From the NCBI RefSeq assembly GCF_046630445.1, contig NC_092339.1:79445501-79509500 (forward strand): a DNA stretch of 64,000 nt, in the 5' to 3' direction. The translations under genes were made by a program, and so were the position numbers. Positions 36,981 to 48,386 of this stretch are shown in pieces (the stretch's first letter is position 1; each line of letters starts with the position of its first letter). Below the pieces are notes generated by a model. It was given only the letters and a program-made list of their open reading frames with translations, made no database searches and had not been told where the DNA came from. The DNA is from Rutidosis leptorrhynchoides (lineage: Eukaryota > Streptophyta > Magnoliopsida > Asterales > Asteraceae).

Positions 36981-38393
36981 TGTAAGACTCTAATATTTAT
37001 TGTACGGAAGTGTAATTATGCTACGTTGAATGCAGGAAGTATTGTGGAATTAAACGAAGGTCAGAATCTGCCCAGACTGTTGTGCGCGCCGCGCACCTTG
37101 CCAGCAACAGATTTCAACCTTTTTCTATTTTGAGTTTAATGAAGGGCAATTTAGTCATTTCACTTGAGGCCGGATCTGTGGGCTTTATCATTTGGTTTGG
37201 ATCCAACTTTGGATCATTTTCACATCCATTCATCACTCTCATCTTCAAACCATAGAGAGAGAAGAGTTTTAGAGAGAGGAAGCTTCATTTGGAGAAGAAA
37301 GAGTTGGATTCTCACCAAAGCTCGGGTTTTTAAAGTTGTTCACCTCGTTCCTAGCTACGTTTTGGTTCTTGTGGTACTTTTCATTGACGTGTTGCGGAAT
37401 TACTCGGTTGCATTCATCAAGGCGAAAAGGTGAGTGTTAATATCCTATGTGCATATGTATGTGTAGGATGGGTGCGGGTTGGGTGAAGCGGTTCTCGGTT
37501 ATAGAGATCACTTCACATATAGGTTCATGATGGCTCGGTTTGCACGATCATCTTATTGTTAAGTTGTGAATTTCGGTTAGAGCGGATTCATGGTGACTCG
37601 GTTTATACGGTCATCTTATTGTTAAGGTTAAGTGTTTAGCCTTGGGTTGTAGGTTCGGGGATATTATATTATCTTATGTTTTGATATTGATGTGTTGTAG
37701 CTAGCCCTTCGGGTGTAGCTTGGTAGTGTTGTTCATAACGTTGTGAGTGAACTTACATTGATGTTGTAGCTAGTGGTATCGCAATTGTACGGTAAGCTTA
37801 GTTTTGCTTGCTATATGCTCGGATGATCCGGTATGTGTTATTTGATATTGTGTGGCGTGTCCATTTTATGCATATATATGTATGTAGTATATTCTCACTC
37901 ACTAAGCGTTAGCTTACTCTCTCGTTGTTTACTTTTTTTTATAGATTTGCTTGGATGCGGTGGCTCGGGTAAGCGTGGGAACTAGTGGCTCGCGTAGTTG
38001 CTTTAGAAGATCTTGCTTTTGGATTGGATAGGATTGGGTAGCATATCACCAATCACCATGCTCGGTTTTATTTTGTATTAGAAGTCGTGTGGTTGAAAAC
38101 TTGTATTTTGTACGAAAGTCGTAGAACGGCCAATGTGGGCCTGGTCTCGTAAAACTCATTTTATTATTGGAACGTGATAGTTTTAACTATTATAATATGT
38201 TGTAAAAAGCCTTTGGTCTAAATGTGTCGGGAAGTCGAAGATCTTTTCGAGTAAAACGGAAAAAGTGGACAGAAGCTGCTAGGCACCAGTGCGCGCCGCG
38301 CACTTGGTGTGGTGCGCTCGGCGCACCCTTCTGCCCAGTTTTAAATTTTTTTTATGTTGCGATTTTGATTGGTTAACGGGTTGGGATGTTACA
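36981..38393 (+). repeat. 5' LTR of plus-strand gag-only element (1413 bp)
   Basis: It begins TGTAAGACTC and ends TTGGGATGTTACA. A leader resembling a plant 5' UTR (CATTCATCACTCTCATC, then GAGAGAGAAG) precedes a donor-like AAAG|GTGAGTG (GT at 37430-37431). A T-rich acceptor-like TTTTTTTTATAG ends at 37944. CpG palindromes lie near 37084-37099 and 38290-38326. Confidence 0.9.
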
Positions 38394-38395
38394 AG

Positions 38396-38407
38396 TGATA
38401 TCAGAGC
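38396..38407 (+). other. Primer-binding site of plus-strand element
   Basis: TGATATCAGAGC, one base different from the usual TGGTATCAGAGC, two bases after the LTR end. Confidence 0.8.
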
Positions 38408-38829
38408 ATGGTCTAAGGGATTTAGGTGACTTGAGATAGGTGCCTAGACTTAGACTTTTGTGTGTGCTTATTTGTTGCGGGACTTGTAGGATTACGGGTC
38501 AGAATGGGTTATAGTTAGTGCCTTGTTTGTAAGTAGACTAACGTTTATATTAGTAATGCGGATATTATTAATATATTATTGTGTTGTGATAATAATTCTC
38601 GCGTGTGTTGTTATCGCGTGGAATTTGTTTGTGTTTGTTTATGACATCAAGCGAGGCGGTCGTTGTACTAACAAATTGATATGGCGTGTAGGCGTAATAA
38701 GGACTTGCAAATCTTATTACGGGTGCAAATCATGTCTAACAAGTGATGTACGATGAGTGTTTAGCAAGATGGGACGGTGTTGTGCGTATGGTTTATACGT
38801 TTGTGATCTAATCGTTTGCATTCCTTAGA

Positions 38830-39417
38830 ATGAAAACGGAAGATGGATGCGGAACGAGTGAGCCTATTCACGAAGAGAAGGATGAGTTAACGTTAAAGAT
38901 TGAGGCCGTGTTTGAACAATATGTCTCGGTTTTCACCGGCAAAGTTAGGGAAGTAACCAAGGAGTTGGTCGAAGGACAAATGACGGAAATGGTTCGAGAC
39001 CAAGTGACTAATGTTGTAAAGGAAGAGTTTGAAAAGAGGTTTTCCAAACCTCGAGGTAGTGATGATGAAGATGTACTTGCAAGGTTAGGATTACATGGTG
39101 CTCATGGTAAGAGGGCACGAAGTACGCCTGAAGGAGTCAGGAATGTGAAGAAGAAGAGTAAGAAGGGTTACAAGCTCACGTGCTTTAAGTGTGGGGAACG
39201 GAGTCATTTGGCACAAGATTGTACGGTGGTGCCTTTAGGCTCAATCAGGTGTTTCATTTGCCGGATGGAGGGGCACCGAAAGTCAGAGTGTTCCGAATTG
39301 CATGACGATCGGGTTAGGAGGTTAGAGCGCGAATACATGATGGGTAGTGGTGTACGGAAGCCCAACAGCGCTACATCAGGTACCTTTAGTACGAAATTAT
39401 ATGTTGTTCGTTTGTAA
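38830..39417 (+). CDS. Small nucleocapsid-like gag protein (195 aa)
   Basis: An open frame runs without interruption from the ATG. Residues 13-80 are strongly charged and predicted-helical by eye (KDELTLKIEAVFEQYV, VREVTKELVEGQMTEMV). A basic linker (about 92-114, KRARSTP...KKKSKKGYK) follows. Two CCHC zinc knuckles stand at C118-C121-H126-C131 (CFKCGERSHLAQDC) and C141-C144-H149-C154 (CFICRMEGHRKSEC). The capsid core seen in the sister element's gag (YDGKPDP, LLRDRAKDWL) is absent. The start matches the place of the sister gag start, after a similar leader. It could package the element RNA while depending on another element's capsid and enzymes; that role is inference. Confidence 0.75.
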   Translation: MKTEDGCGTSEPIHEEKDELTLKIEAVFEQYVSVFTGKVREVTKELVEGQMTEMVRDQVTNVVKEEFEKRFSKPRGSDDEDVLARLGLHGAHGKRARSTPEGVRNVKKKSKKGYKLTCFKCGERSHLAQDCTVVPLGSIRCFICRMEGHRKSECSELHDDRVRRLEREYMMGSGVRKPNSATSGTFSTKLYVVRL

Positions 39418-40659
39418 TAACATGCGGTATGTGCGTAAGTCTTAGCTAAACTTTATTCTCCATTGGAGATAATTTGTAGCAAGCGGGCGGTTTACGTTTA
39501 TGGTTCCGGTTTGCTCTCAGTATAGTGTATAAATGGTGTGTTGTGCCTTGATCCTATGGTGCGAATCCTTGAGTGCTTAAGCATTTTGGTTGGTATCGGG
39601 TCGTTAAGCTCGTTTGAGTGAGACCCTTAAAGTCTCAATGGTGTTGTGCATGTTATTGATATGGGTGACGTTCCTAATGGAAGTACCCTATGGTGACGTT
39701 TGATTGTCGGGCGAAGGGCGTAAGACTTGGTGCAACCAAGAATTCCTTAGTATTTGGGAAATGTTTCTACCAAACCATGGAAATGGGTTTTGGTGTTCGG
39801 TCGTTAAGTGCGTGTTCGCTTTCGTGTTGAAGTTGATGAACCATGAGGTTCGTCGGGTGGATTGAAACTCTTGAAATCGAGTGTTGATCTCGATGCATGT
39901 TGGTAAAGGAGTCTACGTGACGCGACATTAGGTGCCTTTTTATACCTACTAGCGTGGTGTTCGACTCGGATTGTGTTGCGGTTACATTGTACTTAGGGTA
40001 CCGAAGTGAAATCCTTAGGTTCATGAGCGATCGGGTGAAATTCGACAAACTAAAGCAATTGGATGATTGCGAGTGTATAGTTCGTGTAATTTGTGGTACA
40101 CTTTTTGTTCGAAGTGTTTAAGGATAGGTTAGGATCCTTGGTATGCTCAAAGTTGAAGCAAGACGTGGTTATGGGCCGTGTGAACCCAATTATTGGTAAA
40201 GTCTACCTTTGGTAGCATTGTGCGGGTGTACGAGATGCGGTTATGGAACGTAGTTCCAAGTGGGGGAGTTACACTCCCGCACGAGGAGGTTTTAGTGTGA
40301 GATTTCGGACAATGCTTTTGGTAGATCCGAAATTTGTGTCGGGACCTAGATTTGGTCGATTTGTGGTAGGGTACAATTTCGGTTAAATTGTACTTATGAT
40401 TTTGGATTTGAAATATCACCAAGGTAGTAATGTGGTAAATCTCGTTGAGAGATAATGGACGGGTATGGTGAGCAAGGTGAAATCCCTCGGTTAAGGGATG
40501 TGCGTATCGGATCCTCTTTTAGAGAATTATTGTTTTGTTCCTATGTTTGATATAGGCGGTTCTTGCTCGATTGTGTGAATGGTTAGTGGTATCCGTTAGG
40601 ATTCACTATGGCGTAGCAGAGCGCGATGTTACGCTACTCGTTGTTCTAGGCCAAAAGGG

Positions 40660-41375
40660 ATTGTTGACTGGTGAAGCATGACCTTCGGGGTCCTCTGACT
40701 TCATCATGAGATCATTGATTGGTGAAGCATGACCTTTGGGGTCCGCTGACTTCATCATGGGATCGTTGATTAGTGAAGCATGACCTTCGGGGTCCGCTGA
40801 CTTCATCATGGGATCGTTGATTGGTGGAGCATGACCTTCGGGGTCCTCTGACTTCATCATGAGATCATTGATTGGTGAAGCATGACCTTCGGGGTCCGCT
40901 GACTTCATCATGGGATCGTGGATTGGTGGAGCATGACCTTCGAGGTCCTCTGACTTCATCATGAGATCATTGATTGGTGAAGCATGACCTTCGGGGTCCG
41001 CTGACTTCATCATGGGATCGTTGATTGGTGGAGCATGACCTTCGGGGTCCTCTGACTTCATCATGAGATCATTGATTGGTGAAGCATGACCTTCGGGGTC
41101 CGCTGACTTCATCATGGGATCGTGGATTGGTGGAGCATGACCTTCGGGGTCCTCTGACTTCATCATGAGATCATTGATTGGTGAAGCATGACCTTCGGGG
41201 TCCGCTGACTTCATCATGGGATCGTTGATTGGTGGAGCATGACCTTCGGGGTCCGCTGACTTCATCATGAGATCGTTGATTGGTGAAGCATGACCTTTGG
41301 AGTCCGCTGACTTCATCATGGGTGTAGTGTTATATCGGTGAAGCATGACAGTTGACGGGGTCCGCTGACTTCATT
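40660..41375. repeat. Minisatellite A with higher-order structure (51-bp unit)
   Basis: About thirteen regular 51-bp units plus a degenerate one. Alternate units differ consistently (GTCCGCTGAC versus GTCCTCTGAC; GGTGAAGC versus GGTGGAGC), giving a 102-bp dimer, and a further GATCGTTGATTGG versus GATCGTGGATTGG alternation gives a 204-bp period in the middle. Since 51 is a multiple of three, a long antisense frame stays open across it. Confidence 0.9.
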
Positions 41376-41454
41376 CGGTGTTGAGATTTGGGAAGTGGGT
41401 CGCGTGTAGTTTTCTGCCATCCTTCTTGTTGTTGGATGTGTGATCTATTGGTTG

Positions 41455-41545
41455 TTTTATACGCCAATGGTGGGGTCGTAAGGACCACGTTGTGTGAACT
41501 AACGGTGGTTTTATACGCCGATGGTGGGGTCGTGGGGACCATGTC
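41455..41545. repeat. Minisatellite B, two copies
   Basis: Two units contain GTTTTATACGCC and ATGGTGGGGTCGT, corresponding to 23240-23410 of the other gag-only element. Confidence 0.7.
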
Positions 41546-42087
41546 GTGGGATTAGTGAGGCGATAGCCGTGTTTCGCTCACATGTTGTTACAGGTGTAAC
41601 AATAGTCGATTTTTGTGCACCTTGGGTTTAGCGTTGCGATAGTCATTTTGGACGCTTTCGGTCTTAGCCGTTGCTTATGATGTTAGGATAGTGGCGTATT
41701 GGTTGTATTGCGCGCTACAAAGGATGTTTAGTGGTAAGTGTAATCCGTAAGGATTTTTGTGGTTCGATCTTCAACGTTCGGATTGTTGACTTTAGGTTGA
41801 GACTTGATTGCTTTTAGCGTTGTCCTTGGTAAAGGTACGCTAAGGAATTGATATCTCGGTTCGAGATTTGCTGAGTTTTCCCGATGTGAGGGATTGAGTA
41901 AGGTTTAGTGCACGGATTGTGACTTGATAAATCGCGTGTGACGATTTTGGTTGTTAAAAGCGATTCGTTGGGAAGAATTGCCTAGGAAAGTCGGTTTGGG
42001 ACTTACGTTTAAGGACCGTGGAGCGTGGTTCGTTTGGTTAAGTGACAAGGATCACGAGGACGTGATCGATTCTAAATGGGGGAGAGT

Positions 42088-43524
42088 TGTAAGACTCTAA
42101 TATTTATTGTACGGAAGTGTAATTATGCTACGTTGAATGCAGGAAGTATTGTGGAATTAAACGAAGGTCAGAATCTGCCCAGACTGTTATGCGCGCTGCA
42201 CACAGTTATGGGTGCGCGCCGCGCACCTTGTCAGCAACAGATTTCAGCCTTTTTCTATTTTGAGTTTAATGAAGGGCAATTTGGTCATTTCACTTGAGGT
42301 CGGATCTGTGGGCTTTATCAGTTGGTTTTTATCCAACTTTGGATCATTTTCACATCCATTCATCACTCTCATCTTCAAACCCTAGAGAGAGAAGAGTTTT
42401 AGAGAGAGGAAGCTTCATTTGGAGAAGAAAGAGTTGGATTCTCACCAAAGCTCGGGTTTTTAAAGTTGTTCACCTCGTTCCTAGCTACGTTTTGGTTGTT
42501 GTGGTACTTTCCATTGACGTGTTGCGGAATTACTCGGTTGCATTCATCAAGGCGAAAAGGTGAGTGTTAATATCCTATGTGCATATGTATGTGTAGGATG
42601 GGTGCGGGTTGGGTGAAGCGGTTCTCGGTTATAGAGATCACTTCACATATAGGTTCATGATGGCTGGGTTTGCACGATCATCTTATTGTTAAGTTGTGAA
42701 TTTCGGTTAGAGCGGATTCATGGTGAGTCGATTTATACGGTCATCTTATTGTTAAGGTTAAGTGTTTAGCCTTGGGTTGTAGGTTCGGGGATATTATATT
42801 ATCTTATGTTTTGATATTGATGTGTTGTAGCTAGCCCTTCGGGTGTAGCTTGGTAGTGTTGTTCATAACATTGTGAGTGAACTTACATTGATGTTGTAGC
42901 TAGTGGTATCGCAATTGTACGGTAAGCTTAGTTTTGCTTGCTATATGCTCGGATGATCCGGTATGTGTTATTTGATATTTTGTGGCGTGTCCATTTTATG
43001 CATATATATGTATGTAGTATATTCTCACTCACTAAGCGTTAGCTTACTCTCTCGTTGTTTACTTTTTTTTATAGATTTGCTTGGATGCGGTGGCTCGGGT
43101 AAGCGTGGGAACTAGTGGCTCGCGTAGTTGCTTTAGAAGATCTTGCTTTTGGATTGGATAGGATTGGGTAGCGTATCCCCAATCACCATGCTCGGTTTTA
43201 TTTTGTATTAGAAGTCGTGTGGTTGAAAACTTGTATTTTGTACGAACGTCGTAGAACGGCCAATGTGGGCCCGGTCTCGTAAAACTCATTTTATTATTGG
43301 AACGTGATAGTTTTAACTATTATAATATGTTGTGAAAAGCCTTTGGTCTAAATGTGTCGAGAAGTCGAAGATCTTTTCGCGTAAAACGGAAAAAGTGGAC
43401 AGAAGCTGCCAGGCACCAGTGCGCGCCGCGCACTTGGTGTGGTGCGCTCGGCGCACCCTTCTGCCCGGTTTTAATTTTTTTTTTATGTTGCGATTTTGGT
43501 TGGTTAACGGGTTGGGATGTTACA
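42088..43524 (+). repeat. 3' LTR of plus-strand gag-only element (1437 bp)
   Basis: It is the partner of 36981-38393. It is 24 bp longer, of which 23 bp are one additional palindrome-containing unit near 42187-42210. Confidence 0.9.
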
Positions 43525-45197
<1,673 letters not shown>

Positions 45198-45202
45198 ATC
45201 CG
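45198..45202. repeat. Target-site duplication ATCCG (right copy)
   Basis: It matches 19163-19167. Confidence 0.9.
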
Positions 45203-45625
45203 TTAGGAGTGCTGTTATGATTGGTAGTGAAAATGATGAGTTACTAATGAAAAATAAATACCGATGTAGCGCTGATGTGACAATATGTTAATTTGTTGGA
45301 GTGTGTTATGGATGAAAGTGGTTTTAAAGCTATCATTAGCGTTTTGTCAGGGAGCGTTTGATATATAAAGATTTTTGTCGTTCTAAAAAAACAAAATAAC
45401 CATTTTGGTGTGTAGTTGAAGAATTCTTCCTAACAGAATTCTTTTATATACAGGTTTTCACCAGGCAAATTTCAGATTATAATAGAATATTAGTATTTCT
45501 ACCCTAAACCCGACTAGGACCAAATGCTGGTCAATCGTAGTTTCAAATTTTTTGCTTTGTATCAAGTTTTAACAAACGGATTCACAATTATAGTTCGCAA
45601 AATGGAGATTTTAAAATTTTTCTAC
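45203..45625. other. Intergenic stretch
   Basis: I see no gene or repeat here; it is AT-rich flanking DNA of the outer insertion. Confidence 0.4.
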
Positions 45626-47071
45626 GACTTTTTTGTGCCATTGGTCCCTCCATTATATACCAAAAAGCTAACAGCGTCCCTCCGATTTTTTTTCTAACAG
45701 CATCCTTCCATTATCTTATTTAAACATACCGAGTCCCTCCATCTAATTTATGTTAAAAAATTTTGTTAACCCTTGACATGTGCCTCGCATGTGAGGGCAA
45801 AATCATCTTTTTACCCTGCAACTGGGTGAATTTGTTCTTACTGAACGTTCGAACATGCTTCCGCCTTCATCTTCTTCACCTGACTTTCATAACCGTTTGT
45901 CATCTTCTTCATAGATTAAATCCATATGTTTGATTCTCGTCCGAATAGTTGAAATCGAACACCTGCATCTGCTAGCTGTATGTGTTTCTGTCCGATTCTT
46001 ATAATCAAAATCTCCATGAACTTGAAGAACGAAAATTATCAAAATCATCAATAGTTTGAATTAGGAACTGCAACTGATTGAGATGAGTTCAAACAGCAGT
46101 GATGAAGATGAAGTTGTAACAAACTTCGATCATAAACAACATCAGCAAATTAAATCGATGAACAGTCATGAACATGAAGATGAACTTCAAAAAAAGCGAA
46201 CTCAAATTTTGGCCTGTTTTAGACCATGATTCCTTCATGAAAATCGCTCCATATCATCAACTTATCACGCGCAAATCAATTGATTAAACGGAAACATCAA
46301 GAATCATTCGAATCAAATCGTTGAACACGAAGAACAAAAGTTTGACTTCGAAATATGTACTTCTGTGTTGTTTCTCAATCGGATTTGAAGCTTCGTATAG
46401 CTTGAGTGATCGAAAAAGAATCATAATATGTGTTTAATTCGTTCTGAAAGTCTCTGAATCACTCCGGAGACCAAATCACCACAAGACGAACACAAAGGAA
46501 GAACTCGATCTAATTCGCCACAAATTTGTTGTTGATAATTCGATTTAATGATGAACGAGTGTTAGGAAACTTTTCTACATCAGGAATATGTGATCAATTT
46601 GTTGTTTAAATCCTCAAGTTTTGATTTCAAATTTTTGCTCTATGAATGGTGATGAACTATACTGTAGTCTGTAGCATCAATAATATGCTTCTGATTTATT
46701 TTGGATTTTCTGAAATGTAAATAAGAAAATGAAATGATCACAGGAATTTGTTTGTTGATGTTTTTATGATTTGATATGTTTTGGTTAGATTTGTGATAAC
46801 AATTAATTTGTGAACCCAAATGAAAAAGAAGGGACAAAGTGAAAGTCCATAGGACTAAAATGAAGAAATTAGGTTTTGAAGGGTAAAAAGTCTATTCTAT
46901 CCTCACATGCAATGCACATGTGAAGACTTAACAGACCTTTTAACGGAATTTAGACGGAATGACTCAGTATGTTTAAATGAGATAATGGAAGGATGATGTT
47001 AGCCAAAAAAATCGAAGGGACACTGTTAGTTTTTTGATGTATAATGGAGGGACCAATGGCACAAAAAAGTC
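45626..47071. mobile_element. Mutator-like non-autonomous transposon (1446 bp)
   Basis: The left end GACTTTTTTGTGCCATTGGT (45626 on) is matched in inverse at the right end (to 47071), and the similarity continues for about 180 bp on each side (45626-45815 and 46890-47071) with roughly 85 % identity by eye. Long TIRs starting with a G/C-poor terminus and a phrase GGTCCCTCCATTATA fit MULE-type elements. The flanks, AATTTTTCTAC on the left and AATTTTCTGG on the right, may be an imperfect 9-bp target duplication. The 1.07-kb interior has no transposase; it contains gene-like CT-rich and short coding-like bits, possibly captured host DNA. Confidence 0.75.
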
Positions 47072-48386
47072 AATTTTCTGGTCATGACTCTAATTAGTAG
47101 ATAGAAGATTTTGAATTTTTATTTTTTTACTTCAAAATCCATTAAAATTGTCACTAACACACAGAAAAATATTATATATTTAAATAATTAGTGTTTAAAA
47201 TTAATTAATAATTGATCGTCATGCACAACACTTTTATACGGCAATGCTAAAAGTTGTAAATATATGTGGTTAAAATTCATCTTGGATGATTATAAGTCTA
47301 CTAGCATAAGAATCCATGTTGAACGAATTCACCGACTGGACACAAAATGGTTAAACGGCACTCGCGTAATATGGTGTATTTTGTTGGTAATTTTTATTGT
47401 TCATCTAGGTAACCCTCATTTTAGGTAATTGAAATTTGAAATTTATTTGAAAACAAGAGTTATTTAGTAATACTTAAAAAAAGAGTTTGGAAATTGTGGA
47501 GTGCACGTCCGTAAGAGTTTGCTAGATATTGTCGCGACAATAGAGGGAGAAGGGGTGCACCTCGTCAGGGTTCAAGGGGCAGTGCCCTGGTTGGGCTCCC
47601 GTTATTCCCGCCAAAAGTCACACATGATCGATTAACAGGTTCTCTCGTCAAAATGAAGGGTTGCACTATTTCATTTTTAACCGGCAAATAATTGATTTTC
47701 TAATTGTTTATTGGGCACATTTGTTTTTCATTCAAACACATAGAATAAACACAAATACTCTGATATAGTGATTTGATTTCTTCTTGTTTGAAAACAAACC
47801 TTTGTTCTTGTATAATCCCAGATAAGATTTCATGTAACCTAATGCTTGATATGGCTGAATACTTACTGCGAAGGCGTTTCACACGATTCAAGATTAATCC
47901 GGATTATTATACCACGTTTTCTAAGTTTTTTTTAATTATACTTTAGTGTTAGTATGATTCGAGTTTTAAGTTAACTTAATATTAATATTTATACATTTAT
48001 AATGCTTAACTAAATGAGTTTGTATAACATATTCAACGTATGATCCAAAAAATCGATAACTCCTGTTTAGAAATCATAATCATAACATCCATCATAAATG
48101 AAAATGACTAATCAAATAAGTACATGTAACCCTTGCCACAAAATGAGATGCATAAATCATAATGTTCACAATATAATATTGTGGTCAAAAAGTACTACTT
48201 CATTTTCAAGTACACTTACATTCAATTAACTTGATGACAACCTATTCATTAATTTCTGGTCTTTTGACTCTGAAATCACCACCTTAAAACCACTACACAT
48301 TTCACTGATATCAAAACACTGCAACCCTAAACAACCTCATTCATTATCCAGGTTCTTTTGATCTGTGATACCTTTATACCTGCACT
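47072..48386. other. Downstream intergenic region of the homeobox gene
   Basis: No gene is recognised. A perfect 16-bp palindrome TATTGTCGCGACAATA is at 47527-47542, next to a GC-rich patch (47545-47610) unlike its surroundings. A 63-codon minus-strand frame at 47700-47891 shows no family signature. The rest is AT-rich. Confidence 0.4.

Larger units (their letters stand above)
39418..42087 (+). other. Non-coding internal region of plus-strand element
   Basis: There are no enzymatic domains on the sense strand. It holds a PPT-like tract with a hairpin (40257-40280), minisatellite A (40660-41375), minisatellite B (41455-41545), the inverted word GATCACGAGGACGTGATC near 42050, and the terminal PPT AAATGGGGGAGAGT (42074-42087). 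Confidence 0.75.
36981..43524 (+). mobile_element. Complete gag-only LTR retrotransposon (6.5 kb)
   Basis: The 5' LTR (36981-38393), PBS, a small gag ORF, a non-coding internal region with minisatellites, PPT and 3' LTR (42088-43524) are all present, flanked by ACTTG and ACTAG; the uninterrupted sister LTR has ACTAG near 29782. About two dozen substitutions separate the two LTRs by eye (near 2 %). It is related to the minus-strand array (leader, PBS, tail and minisatellites are shared) but has shorter LTRs without the hairpin array. It encodes no enzymes, so it looks structurally whole but non-autonomous. Confidence 0.9.

Noticed and set aside
40606-41346. A 246-residue repetitive protein
   Set aside because: It is antisense to a minisatellite whose unit is a multiple of three; no start context or family.
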